DNA of 64,000 bases, from the NCBI GenBank assembly GCA_934167755.1, contig CAKPLT010000001.1:1-64000 (forward strand), in the 5' to 3' direction. Each line of letters opens with the position of its first letter. Position 1 is the first letter of the stretch. The notes beneath the pieces are model-generated. The model saw only the letters and a program-made list of their open reading frames with translations. It did not search any database and was not told the DNA's origin. The position numbers and the translations under genes were made by a program. The DNA comes from an uncultured Clostridia bacterium (lineage in GTDB: Bacteria; Bacillota; Clostridia; TANB77; CAG-508). Positions 11,101 through 25,800 of the stretch are shown here, one piece after another.

Positions 11101-14100
11101 TTTATTCTTTGTCTATCTTTATCATCTCTTCCTCCACTTGGAATTTCAGTTGATTTTGATGTAGTACCATAATTTGTACTTGTGTATGATATATCTGCTT
11201 GTACTGTTGTATATCTTAATCCATCATATTCAAATTCTATATGATATTTGTCTAAATCATCAATTTTTAACTTTTCAAATGTATATTTACCTTCTGCATT
11301 TGTTATTGTACTTGCTACTAATTTATTATCTTTGTATAAACTTACTTTTATTCCTTCAACTAGTGCATCTGTATTATTATATAAGTTATTTGTATAATTA
11401 TTTTTTGATGCCGCTATTTCTTCCCATACATATCCTTCTACATTAATATATACTTGATGGTTCAATGCTTGTTTAGTATCTGTTCCTAATGAAATATATC
11501 CTGATTCATAATTTGGTTCATATAGTGGATTTGGATTATATACCTCTATCAAATTATATTTTATTTCATTTGAACCATTACTACTCTTTAATAAATTTTT
11601 AACACTTAATTTTCCTTCTTCATTTGTTACAAACCTTGTTGCCTCCTCTTTATTGTCTATGTACTGTATTGTTGGATTGTTTTTTATATCATTTGTATCA
11701 TCAACTGTTACTGTTTCAACAACTTTTGTTTTCCATTCACCAGATGATTTTATTTTTATGTATTTTTGATTGTATGATGATTGTATAACAAATTCAACAT
11801 TAGATAATTTTTTATTTTGATTTCTATCATCTACTTTTTCAATATTAAGTTCTCCGACTTGTTTTTCATTTTTTATTGTCACAGTTTTTTCACTTAAAAT
11901 TTCATCTGCATTTGTTTTGGTTTTTACCATTTTGGTATATCCATAATTTCCATTACTTACTTCTGTAAATGTATAAGAACCATATTGTAAATTCTTTATT
12001 GTTACATTTCCATTATCATTTGTAATAAATTTTGTTGCATTATTTGATGTAGCATTAAATTGTATTGTATATCCATCTGTTCCATCAATTTTTGCACTTA
12101 TTGCATCTGTAGATACAAGTGAATTATTAGTAAGTTCTATTACACTTGCAGAAACTTCATCTACTTTTTTACCGTTTTTTGCTATTGACATATATTCTTT
12201 AGAATAATTTTTTCTTTGTAATATAAATACTGCATTTTTTAATTTTATATTTGTATTACTTGAATCGACTTTATCTAATTTTATATCTCCTGTTACAACC
12301 CATGGTCCTGAAATATCTAATGACTTTTGTTTACTTATTTCTCGTGACATTGTTACTTTTTTCTTTTCACTACGAGCCATATTTTGTGTTTCGCCTCTAC
12401 TTATACATTTATCATCTGATAATTGCCATGTATTATATACATAATAATGTTTCTCTGTTCTTGAACCTTTTTGTGTAACTTTGTATGATGCATCTACTGT
12501 TATTTTATCTATTTGTATTACATCATTTGGTATTTTTATATAAAATTCTTTATCCCATCCAAAATCTATAAGTTGAAAATCAGTTTCTGCTTTTGCTGCA
12601 ACTGTTTTTACTTGTCCATTTTTATTTTTATATGTTATTTTTATTGAATTATTTGCATTACTTACATTACATTTTATTTTAAATGGTCCAACTTTGTTAT
12701 ATTTTGAATCTACTTTAGAAAAAGTAACATTTTTATGGTTTGTTTCATCTTTTAATTCTATATCTCTATCATCCACATTGTCCCATTGTTCATTTGAATA
12801 TGTTGTTTTATGTTTTATTAATTTTGCACCATGTTGCTTCTCACAGAACATTTTTCCTTCCTCAACACAATGATATCTTTTTCCATCTGTTCCTATTGCA
12901 TATACCATATTAGAAGAACCTGGTGGATTGAAAACACCTGTTATTTTTATATTTTCATCAGGATTTCCAAATGATGCACCATAAACTTGTTGAGTATTTC
13001 CTATTAAGCACAAAGCTAATATGGAAACAAATAATGCTCCTTTTAATATTTTTCTGTTTTTCCAAATTAATACCGCTAATGCTACTAATATAATAAGTAC
13101 TCCAATAGTTTGAACTTTCCAATTCATTATACCTGTTGATACACCAATAATTACTTGTGCATTTGAAGAATCATTTTCTGTTTTTATATCTTCTATTGCT
13201 TTACTGTTATTACTTATTCCAATTGATGCATTATTTATAACAGTTCCAACATTGTTGCTATTTACTTCTTTAGTTAATATTAAACTAACTTCTTCACTTT
13301 CTCCTGGATTTATTGTTTTATCAGATAAACTATTTGTATATAATTGCCCATTACTTTCATACCAATCTTTATTTAATTCAGATTTAAAATTTAATCCACT
13401 TGGTAATTGGTCTATTAATTGAGCAATATTTCCTGCAACTTCTCCTTTATTTGTAACTACCATTTTATATTCTATTATAACAGTTGCTCCATTTATCTTT
13501 TTTGAGTGTATTTCTACTTTTGCAAATTGTTTATTGTTATATGTATATGTTTTTGTTTTTCCATCATTTGTTTGAACAGTAATTTTATTTATATATTTTT
13601 GTAGTTCCATATCAAATTCTTTATTTTCTATTAGCCCTATATCTATATTTTTTAAGCTTGAATCTGCATTTAATGTATTTGTTAATCCAGCTGTTGTTGT
13701 ACTTCCGTCTATTTCTATTGTTTTTGTAATTGCATCACAATTTTTACTATCAATTACATCTTCTTTTTGATATTGGGTTAATTTATATATATTTGTATCA
13801 TATAAAAATACTACAATATATTGACCTTTATCCAAATCATCAAATTCATATTCTCCATTTGAATTTGTTTGAACTTTTTTGTTTTGTCCATTCTCTTTTA
13901 CAAATGTATTATTTTTATAATCATATAACATAACAGTCATATTATTATATGTTTTTTCATCTGTTGTTCTTTTTCCATCCTCATTTTCATCAATCCATGC
14001 TATACCAGATATTGATATTTTATTATCACTTGGTGTACTTGGATCTGTTGGGTTAGTTGGATTTGTTGGGTCTGCTGGATCTGTTGGTGTTGATGGATCA

Positions 14101-17100
14101 GTAGGATTTGTTGGATTTTCTGGGTCTATTGGTTTTGTTGTTTCTTCATAATTATAATTTAATACAGTATTTGCTACACTTGCTGTTTTAGTTTTTATAT
14201 TTTCTCCAGTAACAGTTATTGTATTAGTAATATCTGTTTTTTCAGAAATCATTTTTGCTTTTGCCTTTATTGTCATTACAACTGTTTTTCCTTCTGGTAT
14301 ATCTATATTAAAGTCTATATTTGGTGCATCTGTTTCATCATATCCATCTTTAATTTCTAATGTTGACAAATCTTTTGTTTTTTCTTGTTCTGTATAAGAT
14401 TGTACTTCATATTCTAATTGAGAATCTTTTTCATCTTTTATTGTTTCTTCTTTTATTTCAAAATCATTATATGTAACACTAATTGGTTCTAATTCTCTTG
14501 GTATAATATCTTTTACATTTATACTTGTATATGTATCAAATCCACCAAAAGTTTTTCCTATATTTTTAATACTAACTGTATATGTTATTTCTTCATCTCT
14601 TTTTAGTGTTGTTTTGTCTGATTGTATATTTGTATCAACTGCTTCTAAATATCCATTCATTCTTGTTTCATTTGTTACATATTTAGAAATATCATCTCCA
14701 TAAATTGTCGCTACACCATTTATTTCATATCCATTATATTTGCTTTCATCAATTTCTCCAACTTGTCCATCTATGTAAAATTCTGCGTATCCTTCTTCAT
14801 ATCTTCCTTGTTCATCTTTTTTAATAGGTTTTAATGTATCTATTGTATAGGTCCATATATTTTCTCCGATTTTCCCTACATTTTCTCCTTGTAAGTTTTC
14901 AACTTTTTCTATATTAAAAAATGAAGATGCTACAAATGCAATATTTACATTTTTTAGTTCTTGATTTGTCAAATTTGTAACTTCTAGTTTATATACCCAT
15001 TCTTTTCTTGAGTTAACACCTAATAAACATTTTAATTTTGCACTTATTTTTGTTTGTTTTACTGTATTTTGTATATTATATTGTGATACACTTCTTCCAT
15101 CAACCTTTAAATCATTCTTTATAGTGGTTGTTATTTCATCTACATTATCTTGTAAATCATTTACCTTTAATTCTATAAAATTAGATTTTGTTTCTCCTGC
15201 ATTTACATCTATATCGATTGTTACTTGTTTTTCATTTTGTGCCTCATATTCATATTTATCACTATATACATAATATCCTTTTTCTTCATTTTTGATATAT
15301 CCACCTGTTTGTAATTTTACATATGTCATTTCTTCTGGTATATCAATTGTAAGAGAAACTTTTCTCGCTGTTTTGCCATTATTAGTAACATTTAATTTTT
15401 GTTTTACAATTTGTTGCTCATATAATGTGCTATTATTACTAATTGCTGTATTACCAGTTTCTTGGATAATTTCTGCTTTTATTCCATCTTGCTCATATAT
15501 TGATGTATTAGTGTTTATATTTTCTGTCCCGTCATTTCCAAGATTTGCTATTTGTTCTTCACTTGGAACACTATTCACAACTTTGTTTAAAAATGTTACT
15601 TTCATTTCTTTATTTTCAATAGTATTTGTTCTTTCATTAGTATAAGAAATCTTAATTACATTAGATTTATTTTCTAGTTGTTTTGCTAATTTTATTGTTA
15701 AAGGTATTCTAATATTTGTTCCTTCTATTATAGAAGAATTCTCATAAGAAGTCTGCTCTCCTTGTAATTTTATATTTATAACTTTATTTCCTTCTGCATT
15801 TTCGCTAACTTCTGATGATACTATTTTAAATACTTTACTATCATACATTATCTCTGGTGTACCAATATTAAGATTTTTTACTTCTTTTGGCATTTCAATA
15901 GATATTGTAGGATTTTTAAATAAACTATATTTAGAATCATCTGTTTTTAATGTAGCTGTAAAAGTCACATTATTTTGTATATTATTAACTAATATATCCT
16001 TACTTAATTTTGTATTAATATCAGAAATTGCAGATTTTATTTGTACATTATTTTGCTCTTGTCTTTCATATTTTGTAATTTCATCTGTTTCTGTTGTAGT
16101 TTTATTGATTCCTTTTATTTCTATATTTGTTGAAATTGTGTTATCAGTTATTTTAGTTGTAGCTTCTATAACTTTTGAACTTTCAATTTCTATAATTCCT
16201 TCTTTTTCTATATTATTTAGTTGAATTATTAAATTCTTTTCTCTATTTTTATATGTAATTTTTATTTTTTCATTTTCATCTGTTTCACTATCTTTATTAA
16301 TAGTTTTTACAACATTTAAACTTTCATCTAATATATCTATACTTCCATTTTCGCCAATAATATCTAACACATTATTTTTATCAATACTTATTTCTGTATA
16401 TAATGCTGTTTCAGATGTTTCTTTTACTTCTATTTTTTGCGCAATATCTTTGTTACTTACCATTATTTTCAATTTTTCGTTGTATGTTGTCTCATATTGA
16501 TTAGCATTGTTTAGCATATTTGCATTTATATATCCATCATAAACATCTTCTGTCTCGTGTTCTGTTGATATAACTCCACTTATTGAATCTTTGCAAGTAT
16601 ATTTTTGTTCTATATTTTTAGATATTGAAGTTTTTTCTTCATTATTAAGTGTTTCATATGTATTCAATTTTACTCTTAAGTTATTTTCTTTATTATTAGA
16701 ATAACACTCACTTTTATAAATGCATATTATCTCATATTCATCTCTTGCATCTTTTATATTTTGCGTATATCCATTGTTTTCTGCAATTATTGAAAGAATT
16801 CCAGTACTTGAATGATATTCATATTTAGCACTTTTTTCTCCATTTGTTGCCTGTGTTGATTTAACTATAACTTCAACTCTCGATGGTCTATAATCACCTA
16901 TCCATGGTAAAGCAATATTGGTTTCTGTTTTTTGTATAGGTATATATTCTTCACCTTCTGCAAATTCAATTCCTGTTTTAAAATTAAATTGTGCAAGAAC
17001 TCCTTTACTCCCACTATTTTCACCTTCTGTGGTAGTATCATAATTTTCATATTTAGTTAAATTAATCTCTGCTAATGCTTTTACTTTTTCTTCTGTAGTT

Positions 17101-17204
17101 GCAATTGCCTGAATAGTATCAACTGCTTCTGATATTATTATCATTAATGAACTATTTAATAAAAGTACAATTAGCATAAAAATACAACACAATTTCTTTT
17201 TCAT
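8142..17204 (-). CDS. 3020-aa fused A+B giant surface protein (module 2)
   Basis: A single uninterrupted ORF. Residues 1-1376 match an A protein: signal segment, DUF11-like repeats, Pro/Thr/Asp linker (about 1018-1055), SdrD-B (about 1065-1130, SGIAWIDENEDG), strand VIIGVSTG and a membrane helix (about 1360-1376). A short basic segment (KNRKILKG) and a second helix that looks like a signal peptide (about 1383-1400, ending VYGA) follow. The rest matches a B protein: SpaA-like units near 1638 and 1785, SdrD-B-like units near 1921 and 2423, a final helix (about 2996-3018) and the tail KKKIIK. Unlike the other two B proteins, it lacks the stretch carrying the TQXA glutamine. The ATG at 17204 has an AGGAGG site and a strong promoter upstream. 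I infer an extracellular polyprotein or two-stalk adhesin, possibly cut by signal peptidase at the internal signal. Confidence 0.88.
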   Translation of the reverse strand: MKKKLCCIFMLIVLLLNSSLMIIISEAVDTIQAIATTEEKVKALAEINLTKYENYDTTTEGENSGSKGVLAQFNFKTGIEFAEGEEYIPIQKTETNIALPWIGDYRPSRVEVIVKSTQATNGEKSAKYEYHSSTGILSIIAENNGYTQNIKDARDEYEIICIYKSECYSNNKENNLRVKLNTYETLNNEEKTSISKNIEQKYTCKDSISGVISTEHETEDVYDGYINANMLNNANQYETTYNEKLKIMVSNKDIAQKIEVKETSETALYTEISIDKNNVLDIIGENGSIDILDESLNVVKTINKDSETDENEKIKITYKNREKNLIIQLNNIEKEGIIEIESSKVIEATTKITDNTISTNIEIKGINKTTTETDEITKYERQEQNNVQIKSAISDINTKLSKDILVNNIQNNVTFTATLKTDDSKYSLFKNPTISIEMPKEVKNLNIGTPEIMYDSKVFKIVSSEVSENAEGNKVINIKLQGEQTSYENSSIIEGTNIRIPLTIKLAKQLENKSNVIKISYTNERTNTIENKEMKVTFLNKVVNSVPSEEQIANLGNDGTENINTNTSIYEQDGIKAEIIQETGNTAISNNSTLYEQQIVKQKLNVTNNGKTARKVSLTIDIPEEMTYVKLQTGGYIKNEEKGYYVYSDKYEYEAQNEKQVTIDIDVNAGETKSNFIELKVNDLQDNVDEITTTIKNDLKVDGRSVSQYNIQNTVKQTKISAKLKCLLGVNSRKEWVYKLEVTNLTNQELKNVNIAFVASSFFNIEKVENLQGENVGKIGENIWTYTIDTLKPIKKDEQGRYEEGYAEFYIDGQVGEIDESKYNGYEINGVATIYGDDISKYVTNETRMNGYLEAVDTNIQSDKTTLKRDEEITYTVSIKNIGKTFGGFDTYTSINVKDIIPRELEPISVTYNDFEIKEETIKDEKDSQLEYEVQSYTEQEKTKDLSTLEIKDGYDETDAPNIDFNIDIPEGKTVVMTIKAKAKMISEKTDITNTITVTGENIKTKTASVANTVLNYNYEETTKPIDPENPTNPTDPSTPTDPADPTNPTNPTDPSTPSDNKISISGIAWIDENEDGKRTTDEKTYNNMTVMLYDYKNNTFVKENGQNKKVQTNSNGEYEFDDLDKGQYIVVFLYDTNIYKLTQYQKEDVIDSKNCDAITKTIEIDGSTTTAGLTNTLNADSSLKNIDIGLIENKEFDMELQKYINKITVQTNDGKTKTYTYNNKQFAKVEIHSKKINGATVIIEYKMVVTNKGEVAGNIAQLIDQLPSGLNFKSELNKDWYESNGQLYTNSLSDKTINPGESEEVSLILTKEVNSNNVGTVINNASIGISNNSKAIEDIKTENDSSNAQVIIGVSTGIMNWKVQTIGVLIILVALAVLIWKNRKILKGALFVSILALCLIGNTQQVYGASFGNPDENIKITGVFNPPGSSNMVYAIGTDGKRYHCVEEGKMFCEKQHGAKLIKHKTTYSNEQWDNVDDRDIELKDETNHKNVTFSKVDSKYNKVGPFKIKCNVSNANNSIKITYKNKNGQVKTVAAKAETDFQLIDFGWDKEFYIKIPNDVIQIDKITVDASYKVTQKGSRTEKHYYVYNTWQLSDDKCISRGETQNMARSEKKKVTMSREISKQKSLDISGPWVVTGDIKLDKVDSSNTNIKLKNAVFILQRKNYSKEYMSIAKNGKKVDEVSASVIELTNNSLVSTDAISAKIDGTDGYTIQFNATSNNATKFITNDNGNVTIKNLQYGSYTFTEVSNGNYGYTKMVKTKTNADEILSEKTVTIKNEKQVGELNIEKVDDRNQNKKLSNVEFVIQSSYNQKYIKIKSSGEWKTKVVETVTVDDTNDIKNNPTIQYIDNKEEATRFVTNEEGKLSVKNLLKSSNGSNEIKYNLIEVYNPNPLYEPNYESGYISLGTDTKQALNHQVYINVEGYVWEEIAASKNNYTNNLYNNTDALVEGIKVSLYKDNKLVASTITNAEGKYTFEKLKIDDLDKYHIEFEYDGLRYTTVQADISYTSTNYGTTSKSTEIPSGGRDDKDRQRINADFSEITNGKSRNNGKEVYNLEYDYADHVSTYKDHWGYQYNDNKTRLKVTPSNDYTIIGSTKTAGFNLKSAWEAQCREAGAETLIGLNMGIRRREQADLAIATDISNMNVIVQNYENTYTYENRKDYEEQNPNKTNYDAAKDGFGAEVKFGNKYETSYSNRGLKMYTRRIYESDLAKYNQNYASNTNLMQIYVTYKITVKNQSNSLTTTANELVNYYDSRYEIADSWILNGNSTQQVGAKGWTSTSKYGNSYNQNGYIAGYTKATENITISANGKIEVYIKFKLKPEAVKALIEKQTTLNNVSEITAFSTKTQENGTWVPYASIDEDSNPGSIKNITLGEDKTAKTTLNGREYEIETKTLNEDLYEDDTDSAPSLVLGIEESDPTRGLSGTVFEDEDSLHNDDTTHPGEERLGDGILHTGGEGRKVDTNRISGAKVELLEYDENAADHIAKDAEGKAKIVTLYKLTVNNEGTVTTTEEKAETKTNEKGEYLFTGIIPGRYLIRYTYNNECYIVNGNGQQIEKINVRDYKSTVVTSDIMRVALNLNKKYSSEDERKGDLNWILKYDNIPNNDNYTTDAKSKSKDSSELIRYSSATDDLNKREEMDDLYYGSYGNNAEMTSDTAFFDVGVEYSEVKQLAGFANRISYTNYTDEYQLKDGKILVLDNNGKLKVIDTFYAVNPYQDFGIIERARQDYEVNKRISNLKITLANGQVLIEGNPYKQIPEDITNVNEYWKNLESASDKPLPYVKALPGQVTAEIDSEILQGATLNVEYTISIRNNSEKDFKYKGNQEYYFYGKNGQEEASTVIRKIADYMEDGISYDEQQNANMGWTQVKASELYEWTKDADNNNSKKQLISEDVRNAVEQGYVIAVTEHFYQPGQEIGVGKVGTIKIYGNKVISTSEKGTRAENHVEIIETMGVRSIKSSIPGNYNPKTQTPNELDDDMTTLIITTPTGTTENTIAIITATVIAMIALVGGIYFIKKKIIK

Positions 17205-17232
17205 AACTCATACCTCCTGTTTTGGTATATAT

Positions 17233-17261
17233 ATGATAAAATTTTTTTGTGTTGTAGTCAA
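17233..17261 (-). promoter_or_regulatory. Sigma-A promoter of the fusion gene
   Basis: Minus-strand TTGACT (17256-17261), a 17-nt spacer, then TATCAT (17233-17238), about 29 nt before the ATG. It matches the module 3 promoter in sequence and spacing. Confidence 0.72.
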
Positions 17262-17294
17262 TATATCTTATTTTCTTATAATTGCAATGAAATT

Positions 17295-17400
17295 TTTTCT
17301 ACTTACGGTTTTTCATTTTTCTGGAATTATTTCATTTTTATTACATTTTTGTATCTTTTCTGCTACAAATTTCGTCATAAATAATCATTTTTCTTAGGGA
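17295..17400. repeat. Duplicated upstream segment, copy 2
   Basis: Near-identical partner of 7981-8095. The match ends at the TTTTTCTTAGGGAA block that runs into the ACCCGG repeats. Confidence 0.75.
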
Positions 17401-17458
17401 AATTCTGTACCCTGTTCCTAATGATCGTGGGCAATTACGTACCCGGTCCCTAATTATC
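17397..17458. repeat. Two direct copies of the 30-nt ACCCGG repeat
   Basis: Units at 17397-17426 and 17429-17458 share the pattern GGGxAATTxxGTACCCxGTxCC followed by TAATxATC. The second unit overlaps the CapA stop codon. Related sequences occur at 8108-8137, 18755-18806 and 30886-30901. Confidence 0.7.
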
Positions 17459-18697
17459 AATAATATTTTTTATTTTATTTAATTCATTTTTTAAAATCAT
17501 ATATGTTGATTGTCCTATTGATTGGTCTTTACCATTTTCATAATTAATTAAAACTTTTTCAATATCTAATACCTTATATTTTTTTATACTTGCTGTAGCT
17601 GATTTATACATATATATAGGTATATATTCAACTTTATTTAAGCTTGTCTGTCCTGTTTCTCCATTTTTAGTTATATCTATATTTAATATTATGGAACTTC
17701 TTGTGTTTTCTTTAGTTTGTCCTGACATGAAATTTCCTAATGAATAAATTACAAAACAGTCTTTTGTGGTTCCATCTTCTAATGTAACAGTTTGTTTTTC
17801 CATAGGTTGCAATACATGTGGATGACTTCCTAATATAATGTCAACTCCATTATTAAATAATAAGTCTTTCAATTTTTCTTGTTCTTTATTTTGCTTTAAT
17901 TGATACTCTATTCCCCAATGCATACTTGCACATATTAAATCTGAATTTTGTTCTTTTGCTAATTTTATTTGCTTTAAAATTAAATCTTCATCTATTAAAT
18001 TTACTGCAAATTTTTTATCTGATGGAATTGGTATTCCATTTGTTCCGTATGTAAAAGATAGAAATGCAATTTTTATTCCTTTTATATCTTTTATCAATAT
18101 TTCATTTTGATTTTCTGCTGTTTCATTTGTTCCTGTATGTGCAATCCCTGCTTCATCTAAATATTTTAATGTACTTACAAGTCCTGTATAATTGGTATCC
18201 ATACAATGATTATTAGCTGTTGATACAACATCTATTCCAAAATCTTTTAAATTTTTTGCTAATTGTTCTGGTGTATTAAACCTTGGATAATTACTATATC
18301 CTCTTTCTTTACCTGCAAATGTTGTCTCTAAATTTCCTATAGCTATATCAGCTGAACTTATATATTCTTTAATGTCTGAAAAAACATATGAGAAGTCATA
18401 TGTTTTTGTCACTGAATCATACGCGTCTTTGTATTGTGAATTATGACACATTATATCTCCAATAGCTGTCATTCTTATATTTGTGTCTTCTTTTATTTCT
18501 TCTTTTTTTATATTAATTTGTTCTTCTTCTATGTCTAAATTATTTTCGCTTTCTTTTGATTCATCGCTTTTAATTTCTTCTTGAAAATTATTGTTTTTCA
18601 TATTATTACTTTTAATTCTTTGATTATATATAAATAAAGTCATAAATGATATTATTGCTATTATTAAAAATATTATAAATTCTTTTTTATTTTTCAT
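17450..18697 (-). CDS. CapA-family (poly-gamma-glutamate synthesis type) metallophosphatase-like protein
   Basis: 415 aa. An N-terminal membrane helix (about 8-24) and a charged Glu/Lys/Asn spacer put the catalytic domain outside the cell. The PGA_cap fold is shown in order by AIGDIMCHN (about 78-86), AIGNLETTFAG, TANNHCMD, SMHWGIEY and GSHPHVLQPME, the metal-site motifs of CapA/YwtB proteins. The ATG at 18697 has an AAAGGAG site 9 nt upstream. It sits between the first and second A/B modules on the same strand, and no capB or capC is present. CapA proteins act in poly-gamma-glutamate capsule export or attachment, and stand-alone copies are common in Clostridia with uncertain substrates. A wall or surface-polymer function is an inference from the neighbours. 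Confidence 0.85.
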   Translation of the reverse strand: MKNKKEFIIFLIIAIISFMTLFIYNQRIKSNNMKNNNFQEEIKSDESKESENNLDIEEEQINIKKEEIKEDTNIRMTAIGDIMCHNSQYKDAYDSVTKTYDFSYVFSDIKEYISSADIAIGNLETTFAGKERGYSNYPRFNTPEQLAKNLKDFGIDVVSTANNHCMDTNYTGLVSTLKYLDEAGIAHTGTNETAENQNEILIKDIKGIKIAFLSFTYGTNGIPIPSDKKFAVNLIDEDLILKQIKLAKEQNSDLICASMHWGIEYQLKQNKEQEKLKDLLFNNGVDIILGSHPHVLQPMEKQTVTLEDGTTKDCFVIYSLGNFMSGQTKENTRSSIILNIDITKNGETGQTSLNKVEYIPIYMYKSATASIKKYKVLDIEKVLINYENGKDQSIGQSTYMILKNELNKIKNIIDN

Positions 18698-18754
18698 TTA
18701 AGCAACATCTCCTTTGTTTCAAATTTATCATATTTCGACTTTTTTTTCAAGAAT

Positions 18755-18806
18755 AAAGGGAAATCTTGGACCAGGTCATTAGGGACCGGGTACATAATTT
18801 CCCTTT
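18755..18806 (-). terminator. Terminator-like palindrome after module 1
   Basis: AAAGGGAAAT (18755-18764) pairs with ATTTCCCTTT (18797-18806), and the interior (GGACC/GGTC) pairs imperfectly. On the minus strand it is followed by TTTATTCTTG. It lies 14 nt after the B gene stop and belongs to the ACCCGG repeat family. Confidence 0.65.
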
Positions 18807-18820
18807 AAAATATATTTAGA

Positions 18821-22852
<4,032 letters not shown>

Positions 22853-22856
22853 AAGA

Positions 22857-25800
22857 TTACCTCCTTTCCTTTTTAATTCTTATTATTTTATTTTTAATCA
22901 TTAGTTTAATTGCTATAGCAATTAATACAGTGTTTACTATAATTAATATTATATATGCTAATGTTGTTCCACCTGTTGATACTGCTATAATAACATCTGC
23001 TGACCCCATATCATTTTCACCTGATATATTATTATTTGGTGTTGAATTTATATCTTTATTTCCATATTCATTATAGTCTTCTGCAATTTCTGCTCTATTA
23101 TTAATTACACCTGTATTATCATTTGTCATTGTTTTTGTTAATACTAATTTAACTTCTTTTTCTTCTCCTGGATTAATTGGTTCATTAGCAAATTTACTTG
23201 TGTATAATTCGTTTCCAGATAAATACCAATCTGGGTTTAATTCTGAACTAAATGTTAATCCATTTGATAAATAGTCTACAATATTTTTAGCATATCCTGT
23301 TATTTCACCATTGTTCTTTACTTTAATTGTATATTCTAATACAACAACTGAACCTTCCATTTGTTTTCTATGAATTTCTACTTTTGCAAATGTAGAATCA
23401 TCATAGTCATATGTTTTGGTTCCCTTACTATTTTGTACTGAAATTTTACTAATATATTTATCTAATTGTAAATCAAAGTCTAATTTTTCTTTTAATCCTA
23501 TATTAATATTAGAAATATTATCTGTTAAATTAATAGTATCTGTTACTGCATATGTCTTGTCTTCACTATTTATCGAAATAGTGTTTATTACAACTTTTGA
23601 ATTTATACTATCATCTATTCCGTCTTTCATATAATAAGTTGGTTCATATTTATCTGTATCATATTCAAATAAAACTATATATTGACCATCTGGTATTTTT
23701 GTAAATACATATTCTCCATTCTCATTTGTTACTGTTTCTATAATTGTTCCATTTTCATCTTTTAAATAATTATTTGTAGAAACATCATATATTCTTACTT
23801 TTATTCCTTTTAAAGGTGTTTCATCACTATCTTTTGCACCATTTACATTTTGATCTAACCAAGCTTTACCATTTATTACATTTTTTACATTTTCTGATGT
23901 TAGTTTCAATATATGTGTTACTTCTTCTGATGTCGATTTTGTCATTTCATTTATTTTTGCATCAGCTTTATTTGTTATTGTTTTAGCATCAATGTTTTCA
24001 TCTACATTTTTTACTACTGCAACTATTTTCATTGTTGCTTTATTTCCTGCATCAACTTTTACATTATATGAAAAATCATTTGATATTTCAGAAGTATATG
24101 TGTCTGTTTTTGCTGTTTCCATTGATTGTAATACAACAGCTCCATTTACATATATTTTTTGTATTTCTAAATATTCTGGAACTTCATCTGCAACTTCTAT
24201 TGCTTCTTGTGTATTTCCAGTATTTTGAATATCTATATTATATTCTACTATATCTCCCTCTTTTATATAATTTCTATCTTGAGGACTTGTTAATGAAATT
24301 TTTGCATCAACTTTTTGTAATGTATTATCTAGTTTATTTGATCTATATGTATTTCCAGTTGAATCTTTTGCAACCGCTAATGCACTTACTTGTTCTGCGT
24401 TTGCGACTGTATTTCCTTCTACTTTAAACCATATATTTCCATTTGCAGGTATTTTATCTATATTTATAATTTCAGGTATTTCATCTTCTATTAAATATAA
24501 GTCAAATCCTGAAGATAAACATGTTGCTTTAAAATTGTTGCTTATTAATTGTAGTTGTAAATTTGTCATCTCTTGATTAGATAAATTATCTACAATTATC
24601 ATATATTCCATTGTTCCACCTGATATAAGTGTTTCACTTTCTTCTACTAACTTTTTAAGTGTAACCCTTATATTTGATGGCATAATTGTATTTTTTAATT
24701 CTGTACTTTCTATTTTTGTTCCTTCACAAGTTGCGATTGCTTTATTTGATATTTGTTTTTCTGCTGTTATGTCATTTTTCGTTCTTACTTCAAATGTTTT
24801 TGTAAATGTTTTTCCTGCTTCCAAAACTGGAATTGTTTCTTTAACTTCTAATACATCTCCTTTTTCTGTATAATATGTCGTTCCTGAATGTTGATAATTT
24901 TCTTCCGGAATTACATATACTGTTCCTTCTGGCACATTTGATTTTAATTCTACATTTTCTAGTTTTTGTGCTCCATTATTCTTTACGGTCATTGTATATT
25001 TAATTACTTCTCCTGCCTTTATTGAATCCCCATTATTTATGGTGTCATTTCCTATTTGTGCTAATATACTTGTTTCTAATTTTATCTCTGTTGGAGTTGC
25101 AAATCCTATTGCCGTAGATTTTGTTTTTATGTTTTTATCTGTATTTGCATCATATATAACTTCATATTCTGCATATGAGACTGCATCTTTTTGTATTGGT
25201 TGTGGAACTTGTATACTATAAGATGCTGTATAACTGTTTTCTTTAGCTAACTGGTTTAATACTATTAAAAATACTTTTGCATTTGATAAGACATTTGTTG
25301 TCCATCCATTTGTTACATCATTTATATCTGTTGTTGCATTTGCATTTTCACTATAATATATAGTTGAATTTGGAGCAATTACTCCTTTTAGTGTTGTTTC
25401 TAATGTATTTGCATTTTCTTCTCCTGTTATTTTATTTTCCTTTGTTGGTAATTTACCAAATATTTTTATATTATTCGCATCTTGTCCAATATTATTTACT
25501 AATGCTAAATCAAAATCAATTTCTTTTCCTGCATCTTTATTTTCTATTTGTACTAATTTTTTTTCTTCGCTTATTCCTTTTATTCCTACTATATTATATG
25601 TATTTGAATTATGCATTGTAATTAGTCCACTTGGTGCAGATATCTCAATTTCTTTTTCAATTATACCATTTCCAACTGTTTCACTATCAAATTGTGTAGC
25701 GTTCTCATTAGTGTAAGTCATTGTAATTTTGTCTTTTTTACTTGATGCTAATTTTGATAATGTTACATCTATATCTATTTGTAAATATAATTGAGTTGCT

